Assembly (NCBI GenBank): GCA_965115815.1
Contig: OZ220465.1
Location: 310,001 to 374,000, forward strand
Direction: 5' to 3'
Length of the DNA: 64,000 nucleotides
Source of the DNA: VXPW01 sp965115815
Lineage (GTDB): Bacteria; Pseudomonadota; Alphaproteobacteria; TMED109
Below are positions 20,980 to 28,739 of this stretch, in pieces. The number at the start of each line of letters is the position of its first letter. The stretch's first letter is position 1. A program made the position numbers and the translations under genes. The notes under the pieces were generated by a model. That model did not search any database and was not told the DNA's origin. It saw only the letters and a program-made list of their open reading frames with translations.

Positions 20980-22293
20980 GTGGAAGAGACACTGCGATCT
21001 GCCAACACGTCGACGAAACAACAGTGGATAGCCGCGCAGGCGAGGAAGCACCCGGACCGGGTGTTCCCCTCGGTGCACCACCGGATCGACGGGGACTGGA
21101 TGCGGGAGGCTTGGCGTCGCACCCGGAAGGACGGGGCCGCCGGGATCGACGGCGTGACCGCGACCGACTACGAGAAGAACCTGGAGGCCAACTTGGAGGA
21201 CCTCCGGGATCGGATCCTGTCGTGCCGCTACTTCGCGCCGCCGGTTCGGCGGACCTGGATCCCGAAGGGGAACGGCGAGGTCCGGCCCCTGGGCATTCCG
21301 ACCCTGGAAGACAAGGTGGCGCAACGAGCCATTCTCATGCTGCTGGAACCCATCTACGAAGCGGACTTCGTGCCGGGATCGTATGGGTTCCGGCCTGGAC
21401 GATCGGCGCAGGAGGCCCTACACGCCATCGACCAGGGCATCATGAAGAAGAAGAAGCGCTGGGTGATCGATGCGGATGTATCGAAGTATTTCGACAGCAT
21501 CCCGCACCGGGAACTCCGCGCCTTCCTGGACCTGCGGATCAAGGACGGTGTCCTCCGTCGCATGATCAACAAATGGTTGCGGGCGGGCGTCCTGGAGGAG
21601 GGCGTCCGGCACACCTCGGAAGCGGGCACGCCGCAAGGCGGCGTGCTGTCGCCGCTGCTCTCCAACCTGTTCCTGCACTACGTGTTGGATCGGTGGGTCG
21701 AGCAGACGGTTCAGCCCCGCCTCCGGGGCCGGTGCCAACTGGTGCGATACGCGGATGACTTCGTGCTGCTCTTCGAGCATCAGCGGGACTGCGAACGGGT
21801 GCTGGCCGTCCTCGGCCAGCGCCTGGCCCGGTTCGGGCTGAGGCTGCACGCAGAGAAGACACGTTCCGTTGACTTTCGGGCCAAGCTGCCCCCGGATCCG
21901 GGAGCGGGCGCCACCTTCGACTTCCTGGGCTTCACCCATGTTTGGGTGCGGTCGAGATGGAAGTATGCGGTGTTGCGCCAGCTCACGGCCAAGGGCCGCT
22001 TGGCGCGGTCGGTGCGAGCGGTGCGGGAGTGGTGCCGACGGCATCGACACGCGCCCTTGCTCTACCAGCACAACTATCTCGCACGGGTCATACGAGGCCA
22101 TTGCGCCTACTACGGCCGGAGCGGGAACCGTGCCCGAACTGCCAGCTTCCGCTACCAAGTGATCCGAATCTGGCGAAAGTGGTTGTCGCGGCGCAGTCGT
22201 TCGGCCCGGGTGAACTGGGACCAGATGACCGCGCTGCTTCGCCGCTTGCCCTTGCCTACGGCCAAGATCATGCACGGATACGGGACCGCTTGA
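20980..22293 (+). CDS. ltrA: group II intron reverse transcriptase/maturase
   Basis: 437 aa. RT fingers and palm show GAAGIDGVT, the GFRPGRS block, DADVSKYFDSIPH, GTPQGGVLSPLLSN and the catalytic YADDFV. A thumb/maturase domain X follows (LLYQHNYLARVIRGHCAYYG). No C-terminal HNH endonuclease domain is present; the chain ends after a W-R-x-x-x-LSRRS maturase tail. Start GTG 20980 has GGAGGG six bases upstream. It should promote splicing and retrotransposition of the outer intron and may act on the inner one in trans. Confidence 0.88.
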   Translation: MEETLRSANTSTKQQWIAAQARKHPDRVFPSVHHRIDGDWMREAWRRTRKDGAAGIDGVTATDYEKNLEANLEDLRDRILSCRYFAPPVRRTWIPKGNGEVRPLGIPTLEDKVAQRAILMLLEPIYEADFVPGSYGFRPGRSAQEALHAIDQGIMKKKKRWVIDADVSKYFDSIPHRELRAFLDLRIKDGVLRRMINKWLRAGVLEEGVRHTSEAGTPQGGVLSPLLSNLFLHYVLDRWVEQTVQPRLRGRCQLVRYADDFVLLFEHQRDCERVLAVLGQRLARFGLRLHAEKTRSVDFRAKLPPDPGAGATFDFLGFTHVWVRSRWKYAVLRQLTAKGRLARSVRAVREWCRRHRHAPLLYQHNYLARVIRGHCAYYGRSGNRARTASFRYQVIRIWRKWLSRRSRSARVNWDQMTALLRRLPLPTAKIMHGYGTA

Positions 22294-22347
22294 GCGAACC
22301 TGTCCTGTAAGGAACCGGATGCCCTAATGCGGGCACGTCCGGATCTG

Positions 22348-23075
22348 GTGTGCCAGGCGAACTGGCAGAAGACAGGGGGTGAGAGTCCCCTGGAACGAAG
22401 GAGTAACCAAACCGCGTTTCTCCGCGAGCCGTGCGTCGGTTCCCGCGAGGGGGCAGGCGAAGCGTCGGTAGCGGCGCGGATGGGTGGGGCTAATGAGCAC
22501 CGAAAATACGATGATCCGGGGTGCCGAGGTTTTCAGATCGGCCGAAGGCAACATCGCAGGCATCGATTTGGTGAGATGCCGGCGAGCCCCGCGGTGTCAG
22601 AGAACCCATACACGTCCGTACGTCTTCTGTTGGGACCCTGGGAGATCTTCAAGCGGTCCCGCCGATCGTGGCGGGACCGCGTAGGGAAGGAGAAACCCGA
22701 AGCCTATGACGAACGGCTTGAAGAAGTCGGATGGGGCCGTACGACCTGGGAAGGCGGCGAACAAGGGAGCGTCAGCTCCTGCGGAGTTGCTGGAGGAAAG
22801 GGCCCCAACCAAGGGGAATTCGGGACGCCAAAGCACGCGCCGAACGCAGTGTCGGGCAAGCGTGCCTCAGGCGGCGGACCGGATACGGAACGCCGCACGG
22901 TTCGACCGGAAGCGACGGGAGCGCAGGACCGAGAGTTCTGGGTCGCGCGCAATCCTCCGCCGCCCATGGCCGGATCCGCGGTTTGCCGTCAAGCACCCGA
23001 GGTAGGAGCCGGATGGATTAACGTCCATGTCCGGATCTGCGCGGGGGGTGCGCAGTAATGCGCATTCCTACCGTA
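22348..23075 (+). mobile_element. inner group II intron with deleted RT
   Basis: Starts GTGTGCC at 22348, directly after the domain V of the outer intron. The 5' part shares landmarks with the outer one (GTCAGAGAAC and CCTGGGAGATC blocks). An RT reading frame begins at 22706 but is cut short near 22990. Domain V follows at 23005-23038 (GGAGCCGGATGG...CCATGTCCGGATC, AGC triad kept), then a domain VI hairpin TGCGC-AGTAAT-GCGCA ending near CCTACC. The 3' boundary is uncertain by about 10 bases. Confidence 0.6.
22706..23005 (+). pseudogene. truncated group II intron RT (N-terminal part only)
   Basis: The reading frame opens MTNGLKKSDGAVRPGKAANK, matching the conserved N-terminal extension of one class of bacterial group II intron RTs, and continues with RAPTKGNSGRQSTRRTQ. 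It breaks off before any RT catalytic block, and domain V starts where the rest should be. An internal deletion of over 1 kb is the simplest explanation. The intron would need a helper RT. Confidence 0.6.
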
Positions 23076-23110
23076 ACTGGGGGGAGGGGCTCGGCAACGA
23101 CCCCTCCTAC

Positions 23111-23670
23111 CCGGCGCATTTCTTCCCGGTCGCAGCAGGAGAGCGGTTCCGCCATACGGTCCGTGCTCCTGCGCAAAGTCGTCTTGCACCAGGACTCGGG
23201 TTTCGGGCATTGCGGATTGCATGCCTCGACACGGTCGACCCTCCCCGAGACCGTCGATCGGTCCGCCCTCGCATAGGAGGACCACGGTCCCGCATTGCCC
23301 GCAGAGCGCACCGTCTTTCGTGGTGCCGGGTCTGCATCGCTTCCGGTGGCGGAGCCGATCGCACGGACCCGAAGCCCGAATGACGGGAAGGCTGTACCTG
23401 GTTGCCGTGGCCGGTTTCGGCCGGTACGCGTTCCGGCCCGGAACCGTCCGCAATGCGTCCTTGCGCCCCATGTCCTGAAGTACGTCTGATTGAACGAGCC
23501 GGGATGATCCCGATGCTTCCGGCGTTCCGGATTCGCTTCCACGCGTCGTGCCGCAACGAATCCACCCCGTCGTGCCGGTCGGCCGCCGACATCCATCCAT
23601 GGTCGGGTTTCGCGGCCGCCGCTGTCGGGAGCATCCCCGGCCCGCCCCGTCCGGGAGTCGCCCCTGCACA
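23111..23670. other. spacer between the twintron and the porin gene
   Basis: No supported gene on either strand. It holds the 3' exon of the twintron insertion site. Base composition drops near the right end, where the Fur-like boxes lie. Confidence 0.45.
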
Positions 23671-23676
23671 TAAGAA

Positions 23677-23691
23677 TGCGAGTGACTTGCA
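23677..23691. promoter_or_regulatory. Fur-like operator 1
   Basis: TGCGAGTGACTTGCA is an imperfect palindrome that fits the alphaproteobacterial Fur/Mur consensus form TGCRARTNAYTYGCA. It lies 71 bp upstream of the porin start. Confidence 0.55.
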
Positions 23692-23722
23692 TATGCGACG
23701 AGGTCCGCGTAGGCTGCACGTG

Positions 23723-23737
23723 TGCGAATGCCTCGCA
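23723..23737. promoter_or_regulatory. Fur-like operator 2
   Basis: TGCGAATGCCTCGCA, a second palindrome of the same form, centred 46 bp from the first and 25 bp before the porin ATG. The outer halves of the two boxes also form an 11-bp inverted repeat (AAGAATGCGAG). Confidence 0.5.
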
Positions 23738-23762
23738 TTCTTGTAAAGATTGGAGCTTCCCC

Positions 23763-25010
23763 ATGGCCGCCATGTCGTTTTGCCCTGCGATGCATCGCGT
23801 CGGGATGTGGGCCACGATGACCCTACTGATCGTTGGCAGCCCCCATGCCCAGGAACTGCCGCCACCGGAAGAGATGTGGGAGATCATCCAGCAGCAACAG
23901 ATGGAAATCGAGGCGCTCAAGGAGAGAATCGGAGCGGGAGAGGTGCAGGCAGAGGAGACTGCAGTGGCAATCGAGGCGGTGGTCGAATCCATGGATGCGC
24001 AAGCCACCGGGGGTGGATGGTGGGACCGGACCCAGATCGGAGGCTACGGCGAGCTGCATTACAACAGCCCGGAAGGCGGGGACGGAGAGATCGACTTTCA
24101 TCGATGGGTTCTGTTCTTCGGACACGATTTCAACGCGACGACCCGAATGTTTTCGGAATTCGAGCTGGAGCACGCGCTGGCCGGAGACGGCAAGCCGGGC
24201 GAGGTCGAGCTGGAGCAGGCCTATGTCGAGCATGACTTCAGCGATACGTTCACGGGCCGGGCCGGGGTCGTGCTGATCCCCGTCGGGATGCTCAACGAGG
24301 TCCACGAGCCGCCCACCTTCTACGGGGTGGAACGCAACAATGTCGAGAAGAACATCATTCCCACCACGTGGTGGGAAGGCGGGGTCGGGGGTACGATGAC
24401 GACGGCGACGGGCTTCCAGGTGGATGCCATGCTTCACGGAGGCCTGAAAGTGCCGACCGACAGCTACAAGATTCGCAGTGGACGTCAGAAGGTGGCCGAA
24501 GCGGTGATGGAGGATCCGGCGGTCACCACCCGTATCCGGTACACGGGCATGCCCGGGATCGAGGTTGCGGGCACCCTGCAGTATCAGTCCGACCTGACCC
24601 AGGGCGCCGACGGGCACGATGCGGCTGCTTCACTGGTCGCTGTCCATGCCGATCTCGACCGACCGGTATCGGACAGGACGACCTTCGGTTTCCGGGCTCT
24701 CTACGCCGGGTGGAACATCGACGGCGATGAGGCTTCGGCGCTGGGAGCCGATTCGCAGCGCGGATGGTATGCAGAACCTTCGATTCGGACGCGGCTGGGC
24801 GGCTCGCAGTCCGTCGGCCTGTTCGCCCGGTATGAGGCGTGGGACACCCGGGCAGGCAGCGACGCGGACACGGAAGAGAACCAGTGGGTGGTCGGCGTCA
24901 ATTACTGGCTGCACCCGAATGCCGTGTTGAAGGCGGATTACGTGAACCACGAGAAGCCGGGATCCGAGGACGCGCGCACGATCAGCCTGGGTGTCGGCTA
25001 CCAGTTCTAG
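23763..25010 (+). CDS. outer-membrane porin, OprO/P-like beta-barrel
   Basis: 415 aa. A signal peptide ends at SPHAQ-E, then a short coiled coil (EEMWEIIQQQQMEIEALKERI), then alternating beta-strand sequence to a C-terminal Phe (SLGVGYQF), the classic outer-membrane sorting end. The barrel includes FGHDFNATTRMFSEFELEH and IPTTWWEGG blocks seen in this porin family. It heads a three-gene cassette with an FMN-binding protein and a PepSY protein. A GGAG ribosome site lies 8 bases upstream of ATG 23763, and two Fur-like boxes precede it, suggesting induction under iron limitation. Confidence 0.82.
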   Translation: MAAMSFCPAMHRVGMWATMTLLIVGSPHAQELPPPEEMWEIIQQQQMEIEALKERIGAGEVQAEETAVAIEAVVESMDAQATGGGWWDRTQIGGYGELHYNSPEGGDGEIDFHRWVLFFGHDFNATTRMFSEFELEHALAGDGKPGEVELEQAYVEHDFSDTFTGRAGVVLIPVGMLNEVHEPPTFYGVERNNVEKNIIPTTWWEGGVGGTMTTATGFQVDAMLHGGLKVPTDSYKIRSGRQKVAEAVMEDPAVTTRIRYTGMPGIEVAGTLQYQSDLTQGADGHDAAASLVAVHADLDRPVSDRTTFGFRALYAGWNIDGDEASALGADSQRGWYAEPSIRTRLGGSQSVGLFARYEAWDTRAGSDADTEENQWVVGVNYWLHPNAVLKADYVNHEKPGSEDARTISLGVGYQF

Positions 25011-25013
25011 GCC

Positions 25014-25586
25014 ATGGGATCGGCGGACCGCAGCGCGGTCGGCGGGCCGCCGATCCGGCACGGGATTGCCGGCCTGTTCGTTGCCGGAGTGATGGCGTCG
25101 GTGGCGGCGCCCGCTCCGGCCGAAGAGGTCTATCTTCCGCCCAACGAGTTCGTGGGCCAGGCATTCGGCGGAAGCCCGCCTCCGAGCCGGAACCTGTGGC
25201 TCCGGGGCGATCTTCGGGACGACATTGCGGCCATCTTGGGCCACCGGTACGGCAAGCTGAGGATCAAGTACTGGCGGCAGGGGCATCGAACCGCGTGGAT
25301 TCTGGAAGAGATCGGCAAGTACGAGCCGATTACGGCCGGGTTCATCATCGATGACGGCAGGGTCGCCGACGTTCGGATCCTCATCTATCGCGAGTCGCAC
25401 GGATGGGAGGTCCGGTACCCGTTCTTCACGGATCAGTTCCGCGGCCTCGCGTTGAAACAGGACCGGCACCTGACCGGTCCGATTGACGGTATTGCCGGCG
25501 CCACGCTGTCGGTGTCGGCGATCACTCGCCTCGCCGCACTGGCCCTGTTTCTGGATGCGCGGATTGCTGCCGATGCTGCAGGCTGA
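25014..25586 (+). CDS. FMN-binding domain protein, periplasmic
   Basis: 190 aa, 3 bp after the porin stop. A signal sequence ends around APAPAEE. The C-terminal FMN-binding domain has GPIDGIAGATLSVSAITR: the Thr in the (S/T)GAT-type motif is the usual site where ApbE attaches FMN through a phosphoester bond. The middle YWRQGHRTAWILEEIGKYEPIT fits the domain's entry strand. It likely carries electrons in the periplasm to an acceptor such as ferric iron. No apbE is in the window. It overlaps the next gene by 14 bp. Confidence 0.82.
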   Translation: MGSADRSAVGGPPIRHGIAGLFVAGVMASVAAPAPAEEVYLPPNEFVGQAFGGSPPPSRNLWLRGDLRDDIAAILGHRYGKLRIKYWRQGHRTAWILEEIGKYEPITAGFIIDDGRVADVRILIYRESHGWEVRYPFFTDQFRGLALKQDRHLTGPIDGIAGATLSVSAITRLAALALFLDARIAADAAG

Positions 25587-26349
25587 GAATCCCCGGACCG
25601 TTCGGCGGAAGCACCGTCGTCGCTGGGCCTCGCGAGCCCGCATCTGGCACCGTCGTATCGGTCTCGTGGTCGCGATGCCAGTCGCGGTAGTGGCCGTCAC
25701 CGGGGTGCTGCTGAACCATGCCGAACGGCTCGACCTCGACCGGATCAACATCGAGGCGGCGGCGCTGATCCATTGGTACGGGCTCCATCCGGTCGAGCGC
25801 CCGACGCACTATCGGGCCGGCGACCTCTGGGTAAGCTGGATTGACGGCACGATCTACGCGAACGGGAAGAGCGTCGCCGAGGCCGGGGGCACTCCGCGCG
25901 GGGCCGTCGAGCTTGATTCCCTTCTGGCGGTCGCGACCTCCGACACCATCGTGATCTTCACCCGGGAGGGTGAACCGGTCGAGCGCTTGGGTGCGGCCTT
26001 CCTCCCCGGTGTCATCCTGCGGGTAGGGACGGTATCGTCGGAGCGCATGGTCATTGGCACTGCCGAAGGTTTGTTTGCCAGCGATTCGGAACTGCTTGCA
26101 TGGGCTCCTTTCACCGGCGAGGTCGAGTGGTCTCGAGCAGGGATGCCGGACGAGGCGGAGCTGGAGGCGCAGCTGGCAGCGTTTCGAGGGGCGGGACTGC
26201 CGCTCAGCCGCGTCCTGCTCGACGTGCATTCGGGGCGGTTTTTTGGCGCCGCCGGCACCGTCGTCATGGACCTCGCCGCCGTCTCCATGCTCCTGTTGGT
26301 CGCAACCGGAATCGTCAACTGGATGGCGTTCCGGAAACCGCGGCGCTAG
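25573..26349 (+). CDS. PepSY-associated transmembrane protein
   Basis: 258 aa. Helix 1 (HRRIGLVVAMPVAVVAVTGVLLNH) has the RxWHRxIG start and internal HAE of PepSY_TM ferric-reductase-like proteins; a C-terminal helix (VVMDLAAVSMLLLVATGIVNWM) follows an LLDVHSGRFFG block. The periplasmic middle is beta-rich. It is expected to move electrons across the membrane to the FMN protein. ATG 25573 overlaps the previous gene; it ends in TAG. Confidence 0.75.
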   Translation: MLQAENPRTVRRKHRRRWASRARIWHRRIGLVVAMPVAVVAVTGVLLNHAERLDLDRINIEAAALIHWYGLHPVERPTHYRAGDLWVSWIDGTIYANGKSVAEAGGTPRGAVELDSLLAVATSDTIVIFTREGEPVERLGAAFLPGVILRVGTVSSERMVIGTAEGLFASDSELLAWAPFTGEVEWSRAGMPDEAELEAQLAAFRGAGLPLSRVLLDVHSGRFFGAAGTVVMDLAAVSMLLLVATGIVNWMAFRKPRR

Positions 26350-26560
26350 ACCCGCAATTCCGGCGGGAAGGCATCCCGTTCGTCGACAGGAATGGTACTG
26401 CGGGAACCATCGTGGTCGCCCGCGAGCGCCGCTCGGGCACCTTGACCGGACAGGCTGCTGGGCCAGTCTCGGCTTCTGGAGGGTGCGCGGCCTCCGTGTC
26501 GAGGCGGAACGGTATTCCCGGCGATCGTAACCCGTGTCTGACGGGATTCATCCGATTCCG
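26350..26560. other. short spacer after the PepSY gene
   Basis: No gene seen. It lies between the convergent PepSY gene and structured element B and should contain a terminator for one or both, but I see no hairpin with a T-run. Confidence 0.4.
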
Positions 26561-26652
26561 GCCCGGAGCGGGGGTCGAACCCGCGGGCTTGCGACGAGGG
26601 GTTTCCACCTGCGGGATGGCTGCCCTTCTCCGGAGCTTGGTCCGGCGCAAGC
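26561..26652 (-). ncRNA. structured element B, unidentified
   Basis: Minus-strand relative of element A. Stem GCTTGCG (26652-26646) pairs with CGCAAGC (26593-26587); hairpin CCGGA / TCCGG with the same CCAAGC loop; T-arm-like GCGGG-TTCGACC-CCCGC (26584-26568). Compared with A, two hairpin base pairs change together (A-T to G-C and G-C to A-T), and TCGTCGCAAGCC is identical. It begins 4 bases after the stop codon of the ATPase gene on the same strand, so it would be part of that transcript's 3' end or a separate RNA. Confidence 0.5.
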
Positions 26653-26655
26653 AGA

Positions 26656-27807
26656 CTACTCGATGCGGTTCAGGAGATCTTCGAGGCCGCACAGGATCCG
26701 GTTTCCGCTCTCGATGAAGTCGCTGCGCTGGCACACCAGGAATCGGCGACCCGCGCCTACGAGGTCCGCGTTGGCCTGGAGCCGTGTCATGTCGTGGAGG
26801 GTGGGGTGGGTGGTGAGCTTGATTTCCATCGCCCAGAGCTCCGTGCCGGTGCGGATGAGGAGGTCGATTTCACGTTGGTCGCTTGTGCGCAAGTGGAAGG
26901 CCTCGAACGGTCTGCCCGCGGCATGCAGGGTGGCGAGGATCTGATCGATGACGAACCCTTCCCAGCTCGCTCCGACCCAGGGCTGGACCAGCAGGGCGTT
27001 CCGGTCGTGCACGTGCAGCAGCGCGTGCAGCAGTCCCGTATCGCGCCAGTACACCTTGGGACGCTTGACGAGGCGCTTGCGCAGGTTCGCGTGGTACGCG
27101 GGCAAGCGGCGCACCAAGTACGCGCCTTCCAGGTAATCCAGGTCACTGTTGACCGTGTGATGGGAGAGCCCGAGGCTCTTCCCGATCCGGCTGGCATTCC
27201 ATTCTTGGCCGTGCGCCACCGCGAGCATCATCAGCAGGCGATGCGTCGTCCGGGGATGCGCGGGCAGACCCCAGTTGGGAAGGTCCCGCTGCACCAGCAG
27301 ATTCAGATAGTCGTGCTGCCAGACGGGGAAGCCGCTGCCGTTCCGCACGCCACCGTCGGGATAGCCGCCGAAGAGCCAGAGCCGACGTCGTTGCGAATCA
27401 CTCTCGAGCTCGGTGTGGAGCAGCGTAGCGAGTTCGACTACGGAGAGCCGTCCGGCGAGCGATTCGGAAACCTGCGTCATGAGAGAAGGAGAAATCGATC
27501 CCAGCAGCAGGAATCGGCCGTGGCGCTGCCGGTCGCCGTCGATCGCGGCGCGCAGCCGCGGGAAGATTTCCGGCCAAGCCTGTGCTTCATCCAGGATTAC
27601 GAGTGCGGACCCGCCTGCTACCCGGTCCCACTCCAGGTCGAGCCGTAGGCGATCGGGTTCCTGCTCCAAGTCGAAGTATCGTCCGCCCAGGGATCGGGCC
27701 AAGGTCGTCTTGCCGCATTGGCGGGGACCGACCAGCGCGACGGCGGGATAGAGCCCGAGGCGGGCGCGCAACAGCGTGTCTGTCTTTCGGGCCAGCACGC
27801 CATGCAT
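26656..27807 (-). CDS. AAA ATPase with DUF4143 C-terminal domain
   Basis: 383 aa. N-terminal AAA_14 domain: Walker A VGPRQCGKTTLA near residue 26, Walker B ALVILDEAQ near 85, sensor region LLLGSISP. The C-terminal DUF4143 domain has a winged-helix part (SRIGKSLGLSHHTVNSDLDYLEG), the RRLPAYHANLRKRLVKRPKVYWRDTGL hallmark and an EIDLLI/EIK nuclease-like end. The family is common, often horizontally moved, and of unknown role. It ends in TAG and is directly followed by structured element B. Confidence 0.85.
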   Translation of the reverse strand: MHGVLARKTDTLLRARLGLYPAVALVGPRQCGKTTLARSLGGRYFDLEQEPDRLRLDLEWDRVAGGSALVILDEAQAWPEIFPRLRAAIDGDRQRHGRFLLLGSISPSLMTQVSESLAGRLSVVELATLLHTELESDSQRRRLWLFGGYPDGGVRNGSGFPVWQHDYLNLLVQRDLPNWGLPAHPRTTHRLLMMLAVAHGQEWNASRIGKSLGLSHHTVNSDLDYLEGAYLVRRLPAYHANLRKRLVKRPKVYWRDTGLLHALLHVHDRNALLVQPWVGASWEGFVIDQILATLHAAGRPFEAFHLRTSDQREIDLLIRTGTELWAMEIKLTTHPTLHDMTRLQANADLVGAGRRFLVCQRSDFIESGNRILCGLEDLLNRIE

Positions 27808-28400
27808 TTTAGAAACGGATTTCCAGTTTGCAAGCAACGGCAGGCACACGGTTCCAGCGGCATCTCCGGCCCCGCCCGGTTCCTTCGCCCTGACAAGGCG
27901 GCAAGACAAGCGAGATGTCGGGCAGTCATCACGGATGAATCGCCGGACCCCGGGATCCCCGAACCCTCGCCGACAGCAAGCCCGATCCGTGCCACGCCCC
28001 GCCATGGAGCCCGCCACCTTGAGCTGCGCGCCCCTGCCCGTCCGGTCTGTCCTCGAGCAACCCGAGACCCTCGCCGGACAACGGAGCCGATTCCGGGCCG
28101 CGTTCGAGTCAGCGTAGTCCTGTGCTTCGGTTGAACCCGACTTTGCAGTGTCACTTGACCTGAACCGGGTGCAAAGTTCCCTGTCCGGCCGACATGGCCG
28201 GTTTCCAGGCCCGGTCCGCTGCTCCACCCTGCCGGATGTGCGTGCGTCGGCTGCCTCGCGTCATGGCTTGCGGCATGGGCGAGCGGAGAGGCAAGCCGGC
28301 GTTCAAGCGGTGGACGGCAGTCGTTCAGGCTCGTATTCCTTGAGCATGCGGATCCTGATCGAGTTCCCCGCTGGTCCGCATCCGATGGATGAGGCGCAGC
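27808..28400. other. spacer before IS4-type debris
   Basis: No gene supported. It contains the promoter of the leftward ATPase gene. Sequence near 28140-28260 may be more mobile-element debris but is not readable. Confidence 0.4.
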
Positions 28401-28560
28401 CTGCCCTGCGCGCACATCTACCAGGTCGACCTCGGGCCTCAGACCCTCTACGGTGGGTTCCATGTCGGCCATGGAACCCGTGCACCGCATCCCGGAGCAG
28501 CCGGCCCACCTGCACCGGCTGCAGGCACTCCCGGCTCAGGATCCACCAACCGGTCGTCGT
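28401..28560 (+). repeat. direct repeat, copy 1 (left part of decayed IS)
   Basis: Sequence from CTGCCCTGCG through TCTACGGTGGGTTCCATG and on to CGGTCGTCGTGCCG recurs at 40778-40932 in the same orientation with many substitutions. Here it leads into the DUF4338-IS4 relic, so it probably marks that element's left part. Confidence 0.65.
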
Positions 28561-28739
28561 GCCGCTGCTCTGCGGGAGAAAGGGTGGAGGTTCTCCCCGG
28601 CGGCTGGGCACCGCGGTTCCCTTGCCGTCGGCGGTTCCCCCGGAAGCGGGTGCGCTGCACGACCTGCGTCTGGCGCCGGTGACCGGGGAGGCGGATCTGG
28701 AACAAGCAGAGGTTCCGGGAGCATCCGTGCGGGGCGGTG

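Larger units (their letters stand above)
20455..23110 (+). mobile_element. group II intron (outer intron of a twintron)
   Basis: The 5' end GTGAGC at 20455 is a typical group II start, followed by a long structured domain I-III region, an RT gene in domain IV (20980-22293), a domain V hairpin at 22311-22345 and, after an interruption, a domain VI-like hairpin GGGGAGGGGC...CCCCTCC at 23081-23107 ending CTAC. A second intron (22348 to about 23075) separates domain V from domain VI. The triad position in domain V reads AAC rather than the usual AGC or CGC, which may weaken splicing. Ends are by eye, plus or minus a few bases at the 3' side. Confidence 0.65.

Noticed and set aside
23111..23670. 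Minus-strand gene of over 250 codons upstream of the porin
   Set aside because: Several overlapping frames are open at once, none has a ribosome site or recognisable domain, and the right part is the porin's regulatory region.
26656..27807. RloA/OLD-type defence ATPase
   Set aside because: The domain order (AAA_14 then DUF4143) marks a different and very common ATPase family with no established defence role.
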